In this document: one piece after another, positions 41,961-54,063 of the stretch | How the letters are laid out: each line of letters opens with the position of its first letter | Numbering within the stretch: position 1 is the stretch's first letter | Assembly: GCF_000710035.2 (NCBI RefSeq) | Contig: NZ_JMJJ01000006.1 | Span: 310,001-374,000 of the forward strand | Reading direction: 5' to 3' | Origin: Pantoea ananatis LMG 2665 | GTDB taxonomy: Bacteria; Pseudomonadota; Gammaproteobacteria; Enterobacterales; Enterobacteriaceae | Length of the DNA stretch: 64,000 nucleotides | Notes under the pieces: generated by a model | What the model was told of the DNA's origin: nothing | The model's input: only the letters and a program-made list of their open reading frames with translations | Database searches by the model: none | Position numbers and translations under genes: made by a program

Positions 41961-42030
41961 TCCAGACACTCCAGACTGCATTCAAAATAGTGCGCGGATG
42001 ATAACACAGTTGCGACAGGTGCTATCAGCA

Positions 42031-44883
42031 TCACGCCGTGAGAGAGTGTGGTGACTGTAGCCATCGCTGCCAGCTGGTGTTCACCGACTCTTTTTCCTGC
42101 GCAAAGGCGTCAGGTTCAACATGCCCGGGCTGCTCCTGAAGCGCCAGATGATGCAGCGCATCGCGCAGCGTGACATAAGCATGCGTGAGCGCTGCCGCTT
42201 CCTCGTCAGACATTTTGTGGTGGATTGCCATCCGTTCAAAAATCCGCACATTGTCTGACCAGCGCGTCAGGTCGGGCTGCTCCGCCGCATAGCGCAGCAC
42301 CAGGTACTGGGCGATGAATTCAATATCCGTAATGCCGCCTTCGTCCGTTTTGATCTCCCAGCGGCCCTTGTGCTTGTTGCTCAGGTGCGCGCGCATTTTG
42401 TCACGCATCTCTCTGACTTCCGTTTGCAACGCTGCTGCATCGCGCGGCAGACAGAGGATCGCACGGCGAATGGCGCTAAAACGCGCGCTCAGATCGGGCT
42501 CACCGAACACCACGCGGGCGCGGACCAGCGCCTGATGCTCCCACGTCCAGGCTTCGTTGCGCTGATAGTCGTCGAAGGCTTCAAAAGTACTGACCAGCAT
42601 GCCAGCCGCGCCCGAAGGCCGCAGTCGCGCATCCACTTCGTACAAAATGCCGGACGACGTACGGGTGCTGAACAGATGCATGATGCGCTGCGCCAGCCGC
42701 AGGTAAAACTGCCGTCCGTCTATGCTGCGCTCGCCCTGCGTGACGGCTTCCATCGGGCAGTCGTGCAGGAAAACCAGATCGAGATCGGAGCTGTAGCCCA
42801 GTTCCCATCCGCCCAGCTTGCCATAGCCCAATACCGTGAAGCCCCGCTCGTGTTCATGCACAAGGTGTGACGGTCGGCCATAGCGCTGCACCATCATATT
42901 CCATGCCTGCTGCACCACCGATTCGATAATGGCCTCGGCCAGCCAGGTTAAGTGATCGCTCACTTTCATCACCGGCAGCGTTCCCGCAATATCCGCCGCC
43001 GCGATGCGTAATAACTGTGCCTGTTTAAACTGGCGTAATGCTTCAAGCTGCTGCTCTTCATCATCCGCAGGAATGCGCATCAGGTACTGACGCAGCTCAT
43101 CCCGGTAGGCATCCGTAGCGGTTGGCTGATAGAGCGTGGCGGGATCAAGCAGCTCATCCAGTAACAGCGGATAACGTGCCAGCTGGCTGGCCACCATCGG
43201 TGAGGCTGCGCAAAGACGAATCAGGTGACGCAACGCGCCGTGATACTCGGTGAGCAGCTCAAGGTAGGTACTGCGGGTCAGAACGCTCAGCAGCAACGGC
43301 GCCAGGCGACTGAAGGTCACCGCGGCATCGCTGCGTGAACAGACTTCACTCAGCAGTTGAGGCATCAGCTGATCCAGCGCCTGACGGCCGCGCGGGCCGA
43401 TAGTGCGGTGACCGATATCCTGGCGAAACGCTTCCAGCGCCTGATTAAGAGCATGACACTGCGTGGTATCCAGTTGTGGCACCAGCGGGGCCAGCTCAGT
43501 GTCCTCCAGGCTGTCGTGCCACAGCATGTTAAAGTCGGCCAGTTCGGGGCGATCGCCCACATCCGGCGTATCCTCACCGATTAACTCATCGAAGATGGCA
43601 CGCACGGCGGCCATATGCGTTTCCAGCCGGGCGCTCAGCGCAGCCCAGTCATCACAGCCCATCGCCCACGCCAGCCGGGCGCGGGGTAACGCCTCTTCCG
43701 GCAGCGTTTGCGTTTGTTCGTCCGCCAGACTTTGCAACAGGTTTTCCAGCCGACGCAGAAACAGATAAGCCGCGCGCAATGCCGCAACCTGCTCGGGTGG
43801 CAGTAAGGCCAGAGATTCAATAGCAGACAGCGTAGGTATCAAGGCCCGGAGCTGAAGCGAGCGCTCACGTCCGCCACGAATCAACTGAAAAACCTGCACG
43901 ATAAATTCTGTTTCGCGAATCCCGCCTGCGCCCAGTTTGATGTTGTTTTTCAGCCCGCGGCGACGCACTTCACGCGCGATCATCGCTTTCATATTGCGTA
44001 ACGACTGGATGACGCTGAAATCGATGTAGCGGCGATAAACAAAGGGCCGCAGCATCTGCTGCAGTTCCTGGCTCCAGCGATCCTGCTCATCGCCCATCAG
44101 CCGCGCCTTCACCATGGCGTAGCGCTCCCAGTCGCGGCCCTGCTCCTGGTAATAATCTTCCAGGGCGGCAAAGCTCATGACCAGCGGCCCGCTGTCGCCA
44201 AACGGGCGCAGGCGCATATCGACCCGGTAAACAAAGCCGTCGGCCGTGGGCTGATCGAGTACTTTGATCAGACGCTGGCCCATGCGGGTAAAAAACTGCG
44301 CATTGTCGAGTTCGCGGCGACCGCCGCGCGTGGTGCCGTTTTCCGGCCAGGCAAAAATCAGATCGATATCGGAGGAGAAATTCAGCTCGCCGCCGCCCAG
44401 CTTGCCCATTCCGAGGATCAGCAGCGGCTGTGGTTCACCCGCGGCATTGCAGGGCGTGCCGAATTCGCGACAGCAGTCCTGATAAACCCAGTGGCGCGCG
44501 GCGTCGATCAGCACCTCGGCTAATACGCTCAGCTGCTGCAGCGTCTGCTCTGTCGTGGCAAGCTGCAAGCACTGCATCCAGGCAATGCGAACCAGCATGC
44601 GGCGGCGAAACAGGCGCAGCACGCGCATCAGGCTGGCTTCACTGTCCACTGCCGCCATGTCTCTGCCCAGCCACTGCGTATACTGCTGCCACTCGTCGGC
44701 CACGGGTGACTGTGCGGCAATCTCCTGCCACCAGTGCGGATTCTGCTGCAGGTTATCCAGCACAAAGTCGCTGAAGGCCAGACCGGCAAGCTGCGCCTCG
44801 CTGAGAGCGGTATCCGCAAGACCGAGCTGTTCAACTGCCCGCGCGGCCTGGGTGCGCAATACGGTGGGTAAGGATGGCAACAT
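42031..44883 (-). CDS. glnE: glutamine synthetase adenylyltransferase / deadenylylase
   Basis: It adenylylates and deadenylylates glutamine synthetase in response to PII. The protein is 950 aa from the ATG at 44883 (GGGAGAG upstream), against 946 in E. coli; a longer frame of 48 codons begins within ygiF. Two nucleotidyltransferase domains are seen: [20 protein letters not shown] near residue 165 and [20 protein letters not shown] in the second half. Confidence 0.95.
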   Translation of the reverse strand: MLPSLPTVLRTQAARAVEQLGLADTALSEAQLAGLAFSDFVLDNLQQNPHWWQEIAAQSPVADEWQQYTQWLGRDMAAVDSEASLMRVLRLFRRRMLVRIAWMQCLQLATTEQTLQQLSVLAEVLIDAARHWVYQDCCREFGTPCNAAGEPQPLLILGMGKLGGGELNFSSDIDLIFAWPENGTTRGGRRELDNAQFFTRMGQRLIKVLDQPTADGFVYRVDMRLRPFGDSGPLVMSFAALEDYYQEQGRDWERYAMVKARLMGDEQDRWSQELQQMLRPFVYRRYIDFSVIQSLRNMKAMIAREVRRRGLKNNIKLGAGGIRETEFIVQVFQLIRGGRERSLQLRALIPTLSAIESLALLPPEQVAALRAAYLFLRRLENLLQSLADEQTQTLPEEALPRARLAWAMGCDDWAALSARLETHMAAVRAIFDELIGEDTPDVGDRPELADFNMLWHDSLEDTELAPLVPQLDTTQCHALNQALEAFRQDIGHRTIGPRGRQALDQLMPQLLSEVCSRSDAAVTFSRLAPLLLSVLTRSTYLELLTEYHGALRHLIRLCAASPMVASQLARYPLLLDELLDPATLYQPTATDAYRDELRQYLMRIPADDEEQQLEALRQFKQAQLLRIAAADIAGTLPVMKVSDHLTWLAEAIIESVVQQAWNMMVQRYGRPSHLVHEHERGFTVLGYGKLGGWELGYSSDLDLVFLHDCPMEAVTQGERSIDGRQFYLRLAQRIMHLFSTRTSSGILYEVDARLRPSGAAGMLVSTFEAFDDYQRNEAWTWEHQALVRARVVFGEPDLSARFSAIRRAILCLPRDAAALQTEVREMRDKMRAHLSNKHKGRWEIKTDEGGITDIEFIAQYLVLRYAAEQPDLTRWSDNVRIFERMAIHHKMSDEEAAALTHAYVTLRDALHHLALQEQPGHVEPDAFAQEKESVNTSWQRWLQSPHSLTA

Positions 44884-44912
44884 GTTCTCTCCCTGATAGC
44901 GTGCTGTATGAC

Positions 44913-46223
44913 TTAGCGTGGCGAACCGCTGGTTAACCAAAAGGGTGACTGTTTCATCGCCTGCGCCGTTAACCAGTCCAGGCTGGCGTGCTGCTGTTCC
45001 CTGATTGCGCGCTGCAGCTGCTGCCACGGCGCCAGCCAGTCGTGAACGGCATCCGGCGAGTAAGCGCCCGCCAGCAAATGCACCGCCAGCAGCTGTCGAT
45101 CCAGACGCGTGGCCTTGTCCTGATACTCATTCACCTGATGGACGGTGCTGAAGGTTTCTTTCAGATCGGCATTGATGCGGCCCAGCATGATATCGCCAAA
45201 GCGTTTAAAGGAACCGTTGAGCTTAGTTTGCCCCTTTTCATCAATCCACTGCCGCCAGTGCGCCTCGGCTAACCAGTGAGTAAGTGCTAACTGGGCCTCT
45301 ACCGAGAGAGCCGAAAAACAGAAGCTGTCGGCATCGACATCTTCATTTAGCAGCGTTTCTTCCAGCGTGGTCAGCTTCTGACGCAGCTCGCTACTGGCCT
45401 TGCGCGGGACTACCGCCCCAAACAGCGCAAACGCCTGACGCAGAACATCCAGCGCCTCACGAACCGCTTCTCTGGCGCGCTTATTGCCACGCAGCCACAC
45501 TTCTTCATGATATTGCCAGTGGTGAAGGCCTGCCGCCATGGCCGCCGTCATGCCCTCTTCCACCGTGGCTTTCGCCCCGGCTTTTAACAGCGGAAAGGCG
45601 GTTACCTCACGCGAGGGATTACCTTTGGCTAACTGATAGCCGCGCGCCGCCTTGCTCAGGCTGCCCATCCGCAGGTCGCCCACGGCCACTAACTGCTGAG
45701 CAAACGTCAGCAACTCGCTGCGCTGGCCACCTTTTAGCTCAAGCTCAACCTCTGACAAAGGTTCGCTCAACTCTCCCGCCGTCACGTCGCCCCGATCGCA
45801 GGCAATTTCTATTTCACTACTGCCCGCCGTGACTACCCAGATCTCTCGTTCAAAATGGGTACTGAACAGCGGCTGCAGGCGCTGCTGTAGCGCTGCTACA
45901 TCCGTTCCTTCCGGCCAGATGTCTGCGGGCAGACGGCTGATGTCCAGCGTTGGCTCAGTGAGGTCAACGTTGTATTCGCCGCGCTGATGTAGCCCACCCA
46001 GCGTTTTGCCGGCGGTTTTCAGCGTCATTTCGTAGCGTTGATCAACGCCCCGAATGCGCAATCCCATATTCCAACGACGTAACTGATTATCGTCGGTTTC
46101 AAAATAGATATTGGTCAGCTGACGGGCAGCCTGGTGCTGATGCGGAAACGCCGCCAGCCGTTCTGCCAGTTTCCCGGCAGCATTGGGTTTAGCAATGAAC
46201 TTAAGTTCGATTTCGATGGTCAT
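44913..46223 (-). CDS. ygiF: inorganic triphosphatase YgiF
   Basis: A 436-aa protein with an N-terminal CYTH domain, marked by the EIELKF motif at residues 3-8 and [12 protein letters not shown]-terminal CHAD helical domain (about 215-420) follows. CYTH-CHAD YgiF in E. coli hydrolyses inorganic triphosphate. It lies 29 bp upstream of glnE on the same strand. Confidence 0.94.
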   Translation of the reverse strand: MTIEIELKFIAKPNAAGKLAERLAAFPHQHQAARQLTNIYFETDDNQLRRWNMGLRIRGVDQRYEMTLKTAGKTLGGLHQRGEYNVDLTEPTLDISRLPADIWPEGTDVAALQQRLQPLFSTHFEREIWVVTAGSSEIEIACDRGDVTAGELSEPLSEVELELKGGQRSELLTFAQQLVAVGDLRMGSLSKAARGYQLAKGNPSREVTAFPLLKAGAKATVEEGMTAAMAAGLHHWQYHEEVWLRGNKRAREAVREALDVLRQAFALFGAVVPRKASSELRQKLTTLEETLLNEDVDADSFCFSALSVEAQLALTHWLAEAHWRQWIDEKGQTKLNGSFKRFGDIMLGRINADLKETFSTVHQVNEYQDKATRLDRQLLAVHLLAGAYSPDAVHDWLAPWQQLQRAIREQQHASLDWLTAQAMKQSPFWLTSGSPR

Positions 46224-46489
46224 ATTTTTTTATTCACTAACGCCGCTGGCACTTAAGGATATATTCCCTGCCTGTTTAAGGTTATCTTCTGCTGCATCCA
46301 CTGAGCTGAAGGTTAGGGTTTTCAGGCGAAGAGTAATGCACAGAAGCCGGACTGTCTCTGCTTTCTTTGTGCTTTCGCTACCCTTTTCGCACTGTCATGA
46401 GACCAGGATAGTTCTCATTCAGATTTACGCGAAGCCTCTACAGACTGTGCCGGTAAATTATCTTTAATTTTTAAGCAAAACGAAATCTA

Positions 46490-47110
46490 ATGAAAAAAAT
46501 CACACTCGCTGGAATCACTTTGCTGGCCCTCAGCACCCTTGCACCTGCTCACGCCGATGAAAAACGTTACGTTTCTGACGAATTATCCACCTGGGTTCGT
46601 AGCGGTCCCGGCGACCAGTTTCGCCTGCTGGGCAAGCTGAATGCGGGTGAACAGGTACAGCTGCTGCAGACCAATGATGCCACCAAATATGGCCAGGTAC
46701 GCGATGCCGAAGGCCGCACCGTCTGGATCCCCCTGTCGCAACTGAGTGAAAATCCCAGCCTGCGCACCCGGGTACCGCAGCTGGAACAACAGGTTAAAGA
46801 CCTGACCGCCAAGTTAGCCAATATTGATAACAGCTGGAATCAGCGCACCGCCGAAATGCAGAACAAAGTGGCCAGCAGCGACAGCGTGATCAACGGCTTA
46901 AAAGAGCAAAATCAGAAGCTGAAAAACGAACTGATCGTGGCGCAGAAGAAAGTCAGCGCCGCTAACGTTCAGCTGGATGACAAACAGCGTACGATCATCA
47001 TGCAGTGGTTTATGTATGGTGGCGGCGTGCTAGGCGTCGGCCTGCTGCTTGGGCTACTGTTGCCGCACATGGTGCCGCGCCGTAAGAAAAACGATCGCTG
47101 GATGAACTAG
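46490..47110 (+). CDS. ygiM: SH3-domain membrane-anchored protein YgiM
   Basis: A 206-aa protein with a signal peptide (KKITLAGITLLALSTLAPAHA). A bacterial SH3 domain (about 25-85, YVSDELSTWVRSGPGDQFRL) is followed by a coiled coil (about 100-165). A C-terminal membrane segment (WFMYGGGVLGVGLLLGLLLP) leads to a basic tail. It is the TIGR04211 family and sits before cca as in E. coli. Function is not established. Confidence 0.92.
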   Translation: MKKITLAGITLLALSTLAPAHADEKRYVSDELSTWVRSGPGDQFRLLGKLNAGEQVQLLQTNDATKYGQVRDAEGRTVWIPLSQLSENPSLRTRVPQLEQQVKDLTAKLANIDNSWNQRTAEMQNKVASSDSVINGLKEQNQKLKNELIVAQKKVSAANVQLDDKQRTIIMQWFMYGGGVLGVGLLLGLLLPHMVPRRKKNDRWMN

Positions 47111-47266
47111 TTTTACCACCGCTCGCTATCAGGGGATCGTAAGATGCCCCTTTTGGCCTGTCTGCAATATGTCGAATTTGTGCAACAATAGAGTTTGTGC
47201 CCGTCTGGATTCAGGTGCCGGAAGCCCACAGACGCGCAGATCACTTATTTATCTCTGGAGTTGTGC

Positions 47267-48484
47267 GTGAAGACGTTTCTTGTTGGCGGTGCAGTGCGCG
47301 ATGCGCTGTTGAAGTTGCCGGTTAAAGACAAAGACTGGGTGGTGGTAGGCGCGACCCCGGAAGCCATGCTGGAACAAGGCTACCAGCAGGTCGGCCGCGA
47401 CTTCCCCGTGTTTCTGCATCCCGACAGCCGGGAAGAGTATGCGCTGGCGCGTACCGAACGGAAGAACGGCAAAGGCTACACCGGGTTCACGACCTGGTCA
47501 GCGCCAGACGTCACGCTGGAGCAGGATTTACAGCGCCGCGATTTGACGATTAACGCCATTGCGCGCGACGATCAAGGCGAGCTTTACGATCCCTACCACG
47601 GACAAAAGGATATTGCCGACCGGCAGCTGCGCCACGTTTCCGATGCCTTTAGTGAAGATCCCCTGCGCGTCCTGCGCGTCGCGCGTTTTGCCGCGCGCTT
47701 CGCCCACCTTAATTTTCGTATTGCCGACGAAACGCAGGCGCTGATGCGACAAATGGCAGAGAGCGACGAGCTGGCCGATCTCACGGCCGAACGCGTCTGG
47801 AAAGAGACGGAAAAAGCCCTGTCCTCCCATAATCCCCAGGTTTACTTCCAGGTACTGCGCGACTGCGGCGCATTGCAGGGACTGTTTCCGGAAATCGATA
47901 ACCTGTTCGGCGTGCCGGCGCCCGCCCGATGGCACCCGGAAATTGATACCGGGGTTCACACGCTGATGGCGTTAACCCTGTCTGCTGGCCTGTCGGAAGC
48001 GATTGACGTGCGCTTTGCGACGCTGTTTCACGATGTCGGTAAAGCCCTAACGCCGGTTGAAAAATGGCCCAGCCATCACGGACATGGCCCGGCAGGCGTT
48101 CCGCTGGTCGCCGCGCTGTGTCAACGGCTACGCGTGCCGAATGCGATCCGTGATCTGGCGCTGCTGGTCACGGAGTTTCACGACATGATGCATACCATTG
48201 AGCAGCGCCCTGCCGACGCGTTGATTGGCTTATTTGACCGCCTTGACGCCTGGCGCAAACCCGAGCGGGTTAACCAACTGGCGCTGTGCAGCGAAGCGGA
48301 TGCCCGCGGACGCGGTGGCCTTGCCAACATGCCTTATCCCCAGGGCAACTACCTGCGACGTGCGTTTGCCCTGGCTCAGGCCGTGTCATCTAAGGCGGTC
48401 GTGGAGGCGGGATTTAAAGGGATAGAGGTGCGGGAAGAGCTCACGCGACGTCGTATTGAGGCTGTCGAACAGGGCTTAGCGTAA
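47267..48484 (+). CDS. cca: multifunctional tRNA CCA-adding enzyme with HD phosphohydrolase
   Basis: It adds or repairs the CCA end of tRNA. The protein is 405 aa. The start is GTG at 47267, preceded by GGAG at 6 nt, and lines up with E. coli Cca. The class II nucleotidyltransferase motifs are FLVGGAVRD (residues 4-12), KDKDWVVVG and [10 protein letters not shown]. An HD domain lies after residue 225 ([10 protein letters not shown]). It is a little shorter at the C-terminus than E. coli (412). Confidence 0.94.
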   Translation: MKTFLVGGAVRDALLKLPVKDKDWVVVGATPEAMLEQGYQQVGRDFPVFLHPDSREEYALARTERKNGKGYTGFTTWSAPDVTLEQDLQRRDLTINAIARDDQGELYDPYHGQKDIADRQLRHVSDAFSEDPLRVLRVARFAARFAHLNFRIADETQALMRQMAESDELADLTAERVWKETEKALSSHNPQVYFQVLRDCGALQGLFPEIDNLFGVPAPARWHPEIDTGVHTLMALTLSAGLSEAIDVRFATLFHDVGKALTPVEKWPSHHGHGPAGVPLVAALCQRLRVPNAIRDLALLVTEFHDMMHTIEQRPADALIGLFDRLDAWRKPERVNQLALCSEADARGRGGLANMPYPQGNYLRRAFALAQAVSSKAVVEAGFKGIEVREELTRRRIEAVEQGLA

Positions 48485-48510
48485 CGCGGCCAGTCGCCCG
48501 ACCGCGTTAC
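48481..48510. terminator. hairpin between cca and uppP
   Basis: GTAACGCGG (48481-48489, overlapping the cca stop) and CCGCGTTAC (48502-48510) form a perfect 9-bp stem. No T-run follows. It lies between convergent genes. Confidence 0.5.
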
Positions 48511-48518
48511 CCTGTGGC

Positions 48519-49337
48519 TTACATGAAAATCATGTACACCGCGCCCGCCACGATAAAGCGGTAGATGGCAAATGACACGAAAGAGATGCGTTTGATCAGC
48601 TCCAGGAACACTTTGATGGCCAGCAACGCGACAACGAATGCGGTGATAAAGCCCACCGCAAACATCGGGAAGTCGGCCATCGTCAGGAAGCCGAGGCTTT
48701 TATAGATATCCAGCCCTGTCGCCCCGATCATCATCGGTACGGCCAGGATAAACGAGAACTCGGATGCGGCATAGCGGCTCACGCCCATCAGCATCCCACC
48801 TGAAATGGTGGCGCCCGAACGCGAGAAGCCCGGCCACAGCGCCAGACACTGGAAGCAGCCAATCATAAACGCCTGACGATAGGTGATATCATCAATACCT
48901 GGTGATTTTGGCTGTTTCGGTTTCAGGAATTCCGCTGCCAGCAGCAGTAAGCCCCCGACCACCAGCGCATACATCACGTTAATCGGATTAAACAACGTTT
49001 TAATCTGATCGTGCAGCGCCAGACCAATCACCACCGCAGGGATCATGCCCAACAGGATATGGATCAGGGTTAACCGACCTGTCCCGACACCTTCATGTTT
49101 GACTTCACCAAAGTGAATGCCGATCAATCCAAACAAACGCCGCCAGAACATCACGACGACGGCAAGAATGGAACCTAACTGAATGACCACTTCAAAGGTT
49201 TCTGCTTTGTCGCCCTCAAAGCCCAGTAGGTGCCCCACTATAATCATGTGCCCGGTAGAAGAGACCGGTAAGAACTCGGTTAACCCTTCTACCACGCCCA
49301 GGATTGCAGCTACCCACAGCTGATGAAGATCTGCCAT
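48519..49337 (-). CDS. uppP: undecaprenyl-diphosphatase
   Basis: It recycles undecaprenyl diphosphate in cell-wall synthesis and gives bacitracin tolerance. The protein is 272 aa with about seven or eight membrane segments. The signatures [20 protein letters not shown] (about residues 16-35) and [16 protein letters not shown] are intact. The start is ATG at 49337; a TTG directly before it is less likely. Confidence 0.95.
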   Translation of the reverse strand: MADLHQLWVAAILGVVEGLTEFLPVSSTGHMIIVGHLLGFEGDKAETFEVVIQLGSILAVVVMFWRRLFGLIGIHFGEVKHEGVGTGRLTLIHILLGMIPAVVIGLALHDQIKTLFNPINVMYALVVGGLLLLAAEFLKPKQPKSPGIDDITYRQAFMIGCFQCLALWPGFSRSGATISGGMLMGVSRYAASEFSFILAVPMMIGATGLDIYKSLGFLTMADFPMFAVGFITAFVVALLAIKVFLELIKRISFVSFAIYRFIVAGAVYMIFM

Positions 49338-49370
49338 CAATGTATTCCCTCTGTCCGTTTTAAAACCATG

Positions 49371-49402
49371 AAAAAGGCGCTAGCTGTTTCGCTATCGCCT
49401 TA
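49371..49402 (-). terminator. terminator after folB
   Basis: Read on the - strand, AAGGCGATAGC and GCTAGCGCCTT pair around GAAACA and are followed by a T-run. Confidence 0.7.
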
Positions 49403-49531
49403 AATCTTATCTGCTTAAGTCTGAGTAAAACCTTAAGCTCAACTGCCGTTTAGTCTGTCGTAACGAAACGGCACGTGCTGAGACAAACAGTAATTTGGTT
49501 TGGTTTCATTGTGATGGCAATCACATCGTAA

Positions 49532-49891
49532 CTATTTAGGAATAGTCCCGCGCTCAATTCGCACGCCAACCTGCGCTGCCTGAGCCACCGCGCCCGGTTT
49601 TGCTACCCTGATGCGCACGCCAGGTGAATTGAAACGGTTCATCAACAGATCCGCAATTTCTTCCGCTACGCGCTCCACCAACGCAAAACGCTGTCCCGTC
49701 AGATGCGACAGAATCGCTTCTGAGACATCGGCATAGCTCAGGCAGTCTTTCACATCGTCGCTGGCGGCGGCCTGACGGTTATCCCACGCCATTTCTACAT
49801 CGATCACCAGCTTCTGCTGAATTCCCTGCTCCCAGTCGTAAACCCCTATCGTGGTGAAGACGGTGAGTTGTTCTATAAAGACGATATCCAT
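49532..49891 (-). CDS. folB: dihydroneopterin aldolase
   Basis: A 119-aa tunnelling-fold enzyme of folate synthesis that makes 6-hydroxymethyl-dihydropterin. It opens MDIVFIEQLTVFTTIGVYDW as in E. coli. The conserved Glu is near the start of the EQGIQQKLVIDVEM stretch, and the catalytic Lys lies in RVAKPGAV near residue 100. It is divergent from plsY, 108 bp apart. Confidence 0.94.
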   Translation of the reverse strand: MDIVFIEQLTVFTTIGVYDWEQGIQQKLVIDVEMAWDNRQAAASDDVKDCLSYADVSEAILSHLTGQRFALVERVAEEIADLLMNRFNSPGVRIRVAKPGAVAQAAQVGVRIERGTIPK

Positions 49892-49999
49892 GATGATGCT
49901 CTCTGTTTTTGGTCGCGCCGGATACCACTTCCGGCAGATTGTGCGTATTATCCATGGTAGACGTGATCAAAACGACCCCAAAGGAAACGGGACGGTGTT

Positions 50000-50599
50000 A
50001 TGAGTGCTTTCGCGCTTGGTATGATTATTTTCGCGTATCTGTGCGGTTCAATTTCCAGTGCGATTCTGGTTTGCAAACTCGCCGGTTTACCCGATCCCCG
50101 CACCCACGGTTCAGGCAACCCGGGCGCAACCAACGTACTGCGTATCGGCGGCAAACTGGCGGCTGCGTCTGTGCTGGTGTTCGATATTGTGAAAGGTATG
50201 CTGCCCGTGTGGCTGGCCTATCTGTTTCATGTGCCCCCGCTTTATCTGGGCTTAACCGCCATTGCTGCCTGTCTGGGCCATATTTATCCGGTGTTTTTTC
50301 GCTTTCGTGGCGGGAAAGGCGTGGCGACGGCGTTTGGTGCAATCGCCCCCATTGGCTGGGACCTGACCGGACTCATGACGGGAACGTGGCTGCTGACCGT
50401 GCTGCTGAGCGGCTACTCATCGCTTGGCGCGATTGTCAGCGCGCTTATCGCGCCGTTTTATGTCTGGTGGTTTAAGCCACAGTTTACGTTTCCGGTTTCC
50501 ATGCTCTCCTGCCTGATTTTACTGCGTCATCATGACAACATTCAGCGCCTGTGGCGCGGTCAGGAAAGCAAAATCTGGAAGCGAAAAAAGAAAAAGTAA
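50000..50599 (+). CDS. plsY: glycerol-3-phosphate acyltransferase PlsY
   Basis: A 199-aa membrane enzyme that moves acyl from acyl-phosphate to glycerol-3-phosphate. Family motifs are [34 protein letters not shown] and [12 protein letters not shown]. About five membrane segments. The lysine-rich C-terminus (WKRKKKK) is typical. Confidence 0.94.
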   Translation: MSAFALGMIIFAYLCGSISSAILVCKLAGLPDPRTHGSGNPGATNVLRIGGKLAAASVLVFDIVKGMLPVWLAYLFHVPPLYLGLTAIAACLGHIYPVFFRFRGGKGVATAFGAIAPIGWDLTGLMTGTWLLTVLLSGYSSLGAIVSALIAPFYVWWFKPQFTFPVSMLSCLILLRHHDNIQRLWRGQESKIWKRKKKK

Positions 50600-50605
50600 G
50601 CGTAA

Positions 50606-50629
50606 AAAAAGCCGGTTAACCGGCTTTTT
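50606..50629. terminator. bidirectional terminator between plsY and tsaD
   Basis: AAAAAGCCGG-TTAA-CCGGCTTTTT, with T-runs on both strands. Confidence 0.9.
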
Positions 50630-50634
50630 GGATC

Positions 50635-51648
50635 TCAGATGGCGGGCAGTTCCGACAAGGGCCAGCGCGGCCTGACGCTCACGCCCAGTTCTCCCCGCGT
50701 GCCGCCTTTAAGGCGCACCATGCCCGCGTAGGCAATCATGGCCCCGTTATCGGTACAAAATTCAGGACGGGCATAGAACACCTCACCGCCCCGCTTTTGC
50801 ATCATTACGGCCATCTGTTCACGCAGGGTGCGGTTAGCGCTGACGCCGCCCGCAATGACCAGACGTTTAAAACCCGTATGATCCAGCGCGCGTTTGCATT
50901 TAATCGCCAGCGTATCGACAACCGCATCTTCAAACGCCCGGGCGATATCGGCGCGGGTTTGCGCGTCATCGTCATTGCCACGAATGGTATTCGCGGCAAA
51001 GGTTTTCAGCCCTGAGAAACTAAAATCCAGCCCCGGACGATCCGTCATCGGGCGCGGGAAGGTGAACCGCCCGGCGGTGCCCTGCTGCGCCATTTTCGAC
51101 AGCATCGGGCCGCCAGGATAATCCAGCCCCAGCAGTTTGGCGGTTTTATCGAAGGCTTCACCTGCGGCATCGTCAATCGACTCGCCCAGCAGTGTGTATT
51201 CGCCAATACCGGTGACGCTGATTAACTGCGTGTGACCGCCTGAAACCAGCAATGCGACAAACGGGAACGCGGGCGGATTCTCTTCCAGCATCGGTGCCAG
51301 CAGATGACCTTCCATATGGTGCACCGGCACCGCAGGTACCTTCCACGCAAAGGCCAGCGCGCGTCCAACCGTTGCGCCCACCAACAACGCGCCCACCAGG
51401 CCCGGTCCGGCGGTATAGGCGACCGCATCAATTTGCTGCGGTGCCAGGTTGGCCTGCTTCAGGGCCGCCTGGATCAGCGGCACCGTTTTACGCACGTGAT
51501 CGCGCGATGCCAGTTCCGGCACCACGCCGCCGTAATCGGCATGCAGTTTTACCTGGCTGTACAGTTGGTTAGCCACCAGGCCAGCCTCGTCATCATAGAT
51601 TGCGATGCCGGTTTCATCGCACGATGTTTCAATACCCAGAATTCGCAT
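50635..51648 (-). CDS. tsaD: tRNA N6-threonylcarbamoyladenosine transferase
   Basis: It transfers threonylcarbamoyl to A37 of ANN-decoding tRNAs with TsaB and TsaE. The protein is 337 aa, the same as E. coli. The metal-binding histidines are in PVHHMEGH (about residues 108-115). The ASKHA ATP motifs [11 protein letters not shown] at the start and [12 protein letters not shown] are present. It is divergent from rpsU, which shares the promoter region. Confidence 0.96.
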   Translation of the reverse strand: MRILGIETSCDETGIAIYDDEAGLVANQLYSQVKLHADYGGVVPELASRDHVRKTVPLIQAALKQANLAPQQIDAVAYTAGPGLVGALLVGATVGRALAFAWKVPAVPVHHMEGHLLAPMLEENPPAFPFVALLVSGGHTQLISVTGIGEYTLLGESIDDAAGEAFDKTAKLLGLDYPGGPMLSKMAQQGTAGRFTFPRPMTDRPGLDFSFSGLKTFAANTIRGNDDDAQTRADIARAFEDAVVDTLAIKCKRALDHTGFKRLVIAGGVSANRTLREQMAVMMQKRGGEVFYARPEFCTDNGAMIAYAGMVRLKGGTRGELGVSVRPRWPLSELPAI

Positions 51649-51914
51649 TGCTTCACCTCATTCTTGCGGCGCGCAGTTTAGCATAGCCCTTGCACGAAAA
51701 GGGGATGCAATCCACGCAAAAAGTCATTTTCTGCTGCCTAAAGAGTGCGCTATACTCCCGCCCCTGGAAAAAACCGGCAGCCGCACAGGCAAACGCTCCT
51801 GTTGGTTCTAAATTATCCATGGTGCTTTACAAGCCGACGCGAGTTGGAGTAAAATGCTGCACCATTTTGAAATGTGCTGGCGCCGCAGTCAGCAGCAAAA
51901 CCGAATTTTATTGA

Positions 51915-52142
<228 letters not shown>

Positions 52143-52196
52143 TTTCCCGGAGGTTCGCCTCCACAGCGTGATAAACGCAGACCGAGTCAAGTAAAA

Positions 52197-52224
52197 GGCC
52201 GTGCTTTCCGAAAGGAAGCGCGGC
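52197..52224 (+). terminator. intra-operon hairpin between rpsU and dnaG
   Basis: GGCCGTGCTTTCC and GGAAGCGCGGC pair around GAAA (one G-T), followed by a T/G-rich tract. E. coli has a partial terminator at this place that lowers dnaG output. Confidence 0.72.
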
Positions 52225-52258
52225 TTGTTGTCGTTTATGAGCTGAAAAAACGGGGCTT

Positions 52259-54004
52259 ATGGCAGGACGTATTCCACGCGTATTTATCAATGACTTACTT
52301 GCCCGCACGGACATCGTGGAGTTAATCGATGCCCGCGTTAAGCTGAAAAAGCAGGGAAAAAATTATCATGCGTGTTGTCCTTTCCATAATGAGAAAACGC
52401 CCTCTTTTACCGTAAATGGCGAAAAGCAGTTTTATCACTGCTTTGGTTGCGGCGCTCACGGTAACGCAATCGACTTTCTGATGAACTATGATCGTCTTGA
52501 GTTTGTTGAAAGTATTGAAGAGTTAGCCACTTCCCATGGTTTAGACGTACCTTACGAAGCGGGCAATGGGCCAAGCCAGATGGAACGCCATCAGCGCCAG
52601 AGCCTGTACCAGCTGATGGAGAACCTGAACGGTTTTTATCAGCAGAGTTTGCAGCAGTCCAGCGCCCAGTCAGCACGCGATTATCTTGAACATCGTGGTC
52701 TGAGCGCCGACATCATCAACCATTTTTCGATTGGCTATGCGCCCGCCGGTTGGGACAACGTCCTGAAACGCTTCGGCAAGCAGCCTGAAGATCGTGAATC
52801 GTTGATGGAAGCGGGGATGCTGGTCAGTAACGACAAAGGCCGGGTTTATGACCGCTTTCGCGAGCGCGTGATGTTCCCGATTCGCGATAAGCGAGGCCGC
52901 GTCATCGGTTTTGGTGGCCGCGTGCTGGGTAATGATACGCCTAAGTATCTGAACTCACCGGAAACGCCGGTTTTTCATAAAGGCCGTCAGCTCTATGGCC
53001 TGTATGAAGCGTTAAAAAATCATCCTGAACCTAAACGCCTGTTAGTGGTGGAAGGCTATATGGATGTGGTTGCCCTGGCGCAATTCGGCGTGGATTACGC
53101 GGTTGCGTCACTGGGGACATCAACCACGGCTGAACATATTCAGCTGCTGTTTCGCAGCACGGACAACGTGATCTGCTGTTATGACGGCGATCGGGCCGGG
53201 CGTGAGGCAGCATGGCGTGCACTTGAAACCGCATTGCCTTACATGAATGACGGTCGTCAACTACGCTTTATGTTTCTACCCGACGGCGAAGACCCGGATA
53301 CGCTGGTTCGCCAGGAGGGTAAAGCCGCATTTGAGACGAGGATGGAGCAGGCGATGCCGCTCTCTTCGTTTCTGTTCGACAGCCTGCTACCTCAGGTAGA
53401 TTTGAGCTCTCGCGACGGTAAAGCACGTTTAAGTACGTTGGCGTTGCCGCTGATCACACAGATTCCCGGTGAAACACTGCGTATCTATATGCGTCAGGCG
53501 CTGGGTAACAAGTTAGGTATTCTGGATGACTCTCAGCTTGAAAAGCTGATGCCAAAGCAGGCCCCGGGCGGAAGCGCACCGGTCGCCCCACCGCTTAAAC
53601 GCACCACGATGCGCGTTTTAGTGGCGCTGCTGATTCAGAATCCGCAGCTGGCAACCCTAGTGCCGTCACTGGACGGGCTTGCCGAGTCGAAAATTGCCGG
53701 TTTACCGTTATTTATTGAATTAGTGACGCGCTGTAATGAGAATCCTGGATTGACCACCGGTCAGCTACTAGAGTTATATCGCGGAACAAATTTTAGCCAG
53801 ACGCTTGAAACACTGGCCGTCTGGAACCACATGATAGTGGATGAGGAAAGCGAGGCGGTATTTCAGGACTCCCTTGCCAGCGTTTATGACTCGGCGTTGG
53901 AAGAGCGACTGGAGTTCCTGATTGCGCGTGAACGTACGCACGGGCTCAGTACCGACGAGCGACGCGAGCTCTGGGCGCTGAGCCAGGCCTTCGCGAAAAA
54001 GTAA
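52259..54004 (+). CDS. dnaG: DNA primase
   Basis: A 581-aa primase matching E. coli DnaG. The CHC2 zinc domain has CPFHNEKTPSF and FHCF-like YHCFGCGAHGNAI (about residues 40-70). The TOPRIM domain has VVEGYMDVVAL and CYDGDRAGREA (about 262-315). The C-terminal helicase-binding domain is full length. Second gene of the rpsU-dnaG-rpoD operon. Confidence 0.97.
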   Translation: MAGRIPRVFINDLLARTDIVELIDARVKLKKQGKNYHACCPFHNEKTPSFTVNGEKQFYHCFGCGAHGNAIDFLMNYDRLEFVESIEELATSHGLDVPYEAGNGPSQMERHQRQSLYQLMENLNGFYQQSLQQSSAQSARDYLEHRGLSADIINHFSIGYAPAGWDNVLKRFGKQPEDRESLMEAGMLVSNDKGRVYDRFRERVMFPIRDKRGRVIGFGGRVLGNDTPKYLNSPETPVFHKGRQLYGLYEALKNHPEPKRLLVVEGYMDVVALAQFGVDYAVASLGTSTTAEHIQLLFRSTDNVICCYDGDRAGREAAWRALETALPYMNDGRQLRFMFLPDGEDPDTLVRQEGKAAFETRMEQAMPLSSFLFDSLLPQVDLSSRDGKARLSTLALPLITQIPGETLRIYMRQALGNKLGILDDSQLEKLMPKQAPGGSAPVAPPLKRTTMRVLVALLIQNPQLATLVPSLDGLAESKIAGLPLFIELVTRCNENPGLTTGQLLELYRGTNFSQTLETLAVWNHMIVDEESEAVFQDSLASVYDSALEERLEFLIARERTHGLSTDERRELWALSQAFAKK

Positions 54005-54015
54005 CGCATTATCCG

Positions 54016-54047
54016 GCCTGCGGCTTCCCTTAACCGAAGCGGCAGGC
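54016..54047 (+). terminator. hairpin after dnaG
   Basis: GCCTGCGGCTTC and GAAGCGGCAGGC pair with one mismatch around an 8-nt loop. The following tract is TGAAAAATT, so termination strength is doubtful; it may be a processing or stability element between dnaG and rpoD. Confidence 0.4.
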
Positions 54048-54063
54048 TGAAAAATTGAGGGGC

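Noticed and set aside
45284-45832. 182-codon frame on the + strand within ygiF
   Set aside because: Pro/Arg/Cys-rich shadow of a well-matched CYTH-CHAD gene.
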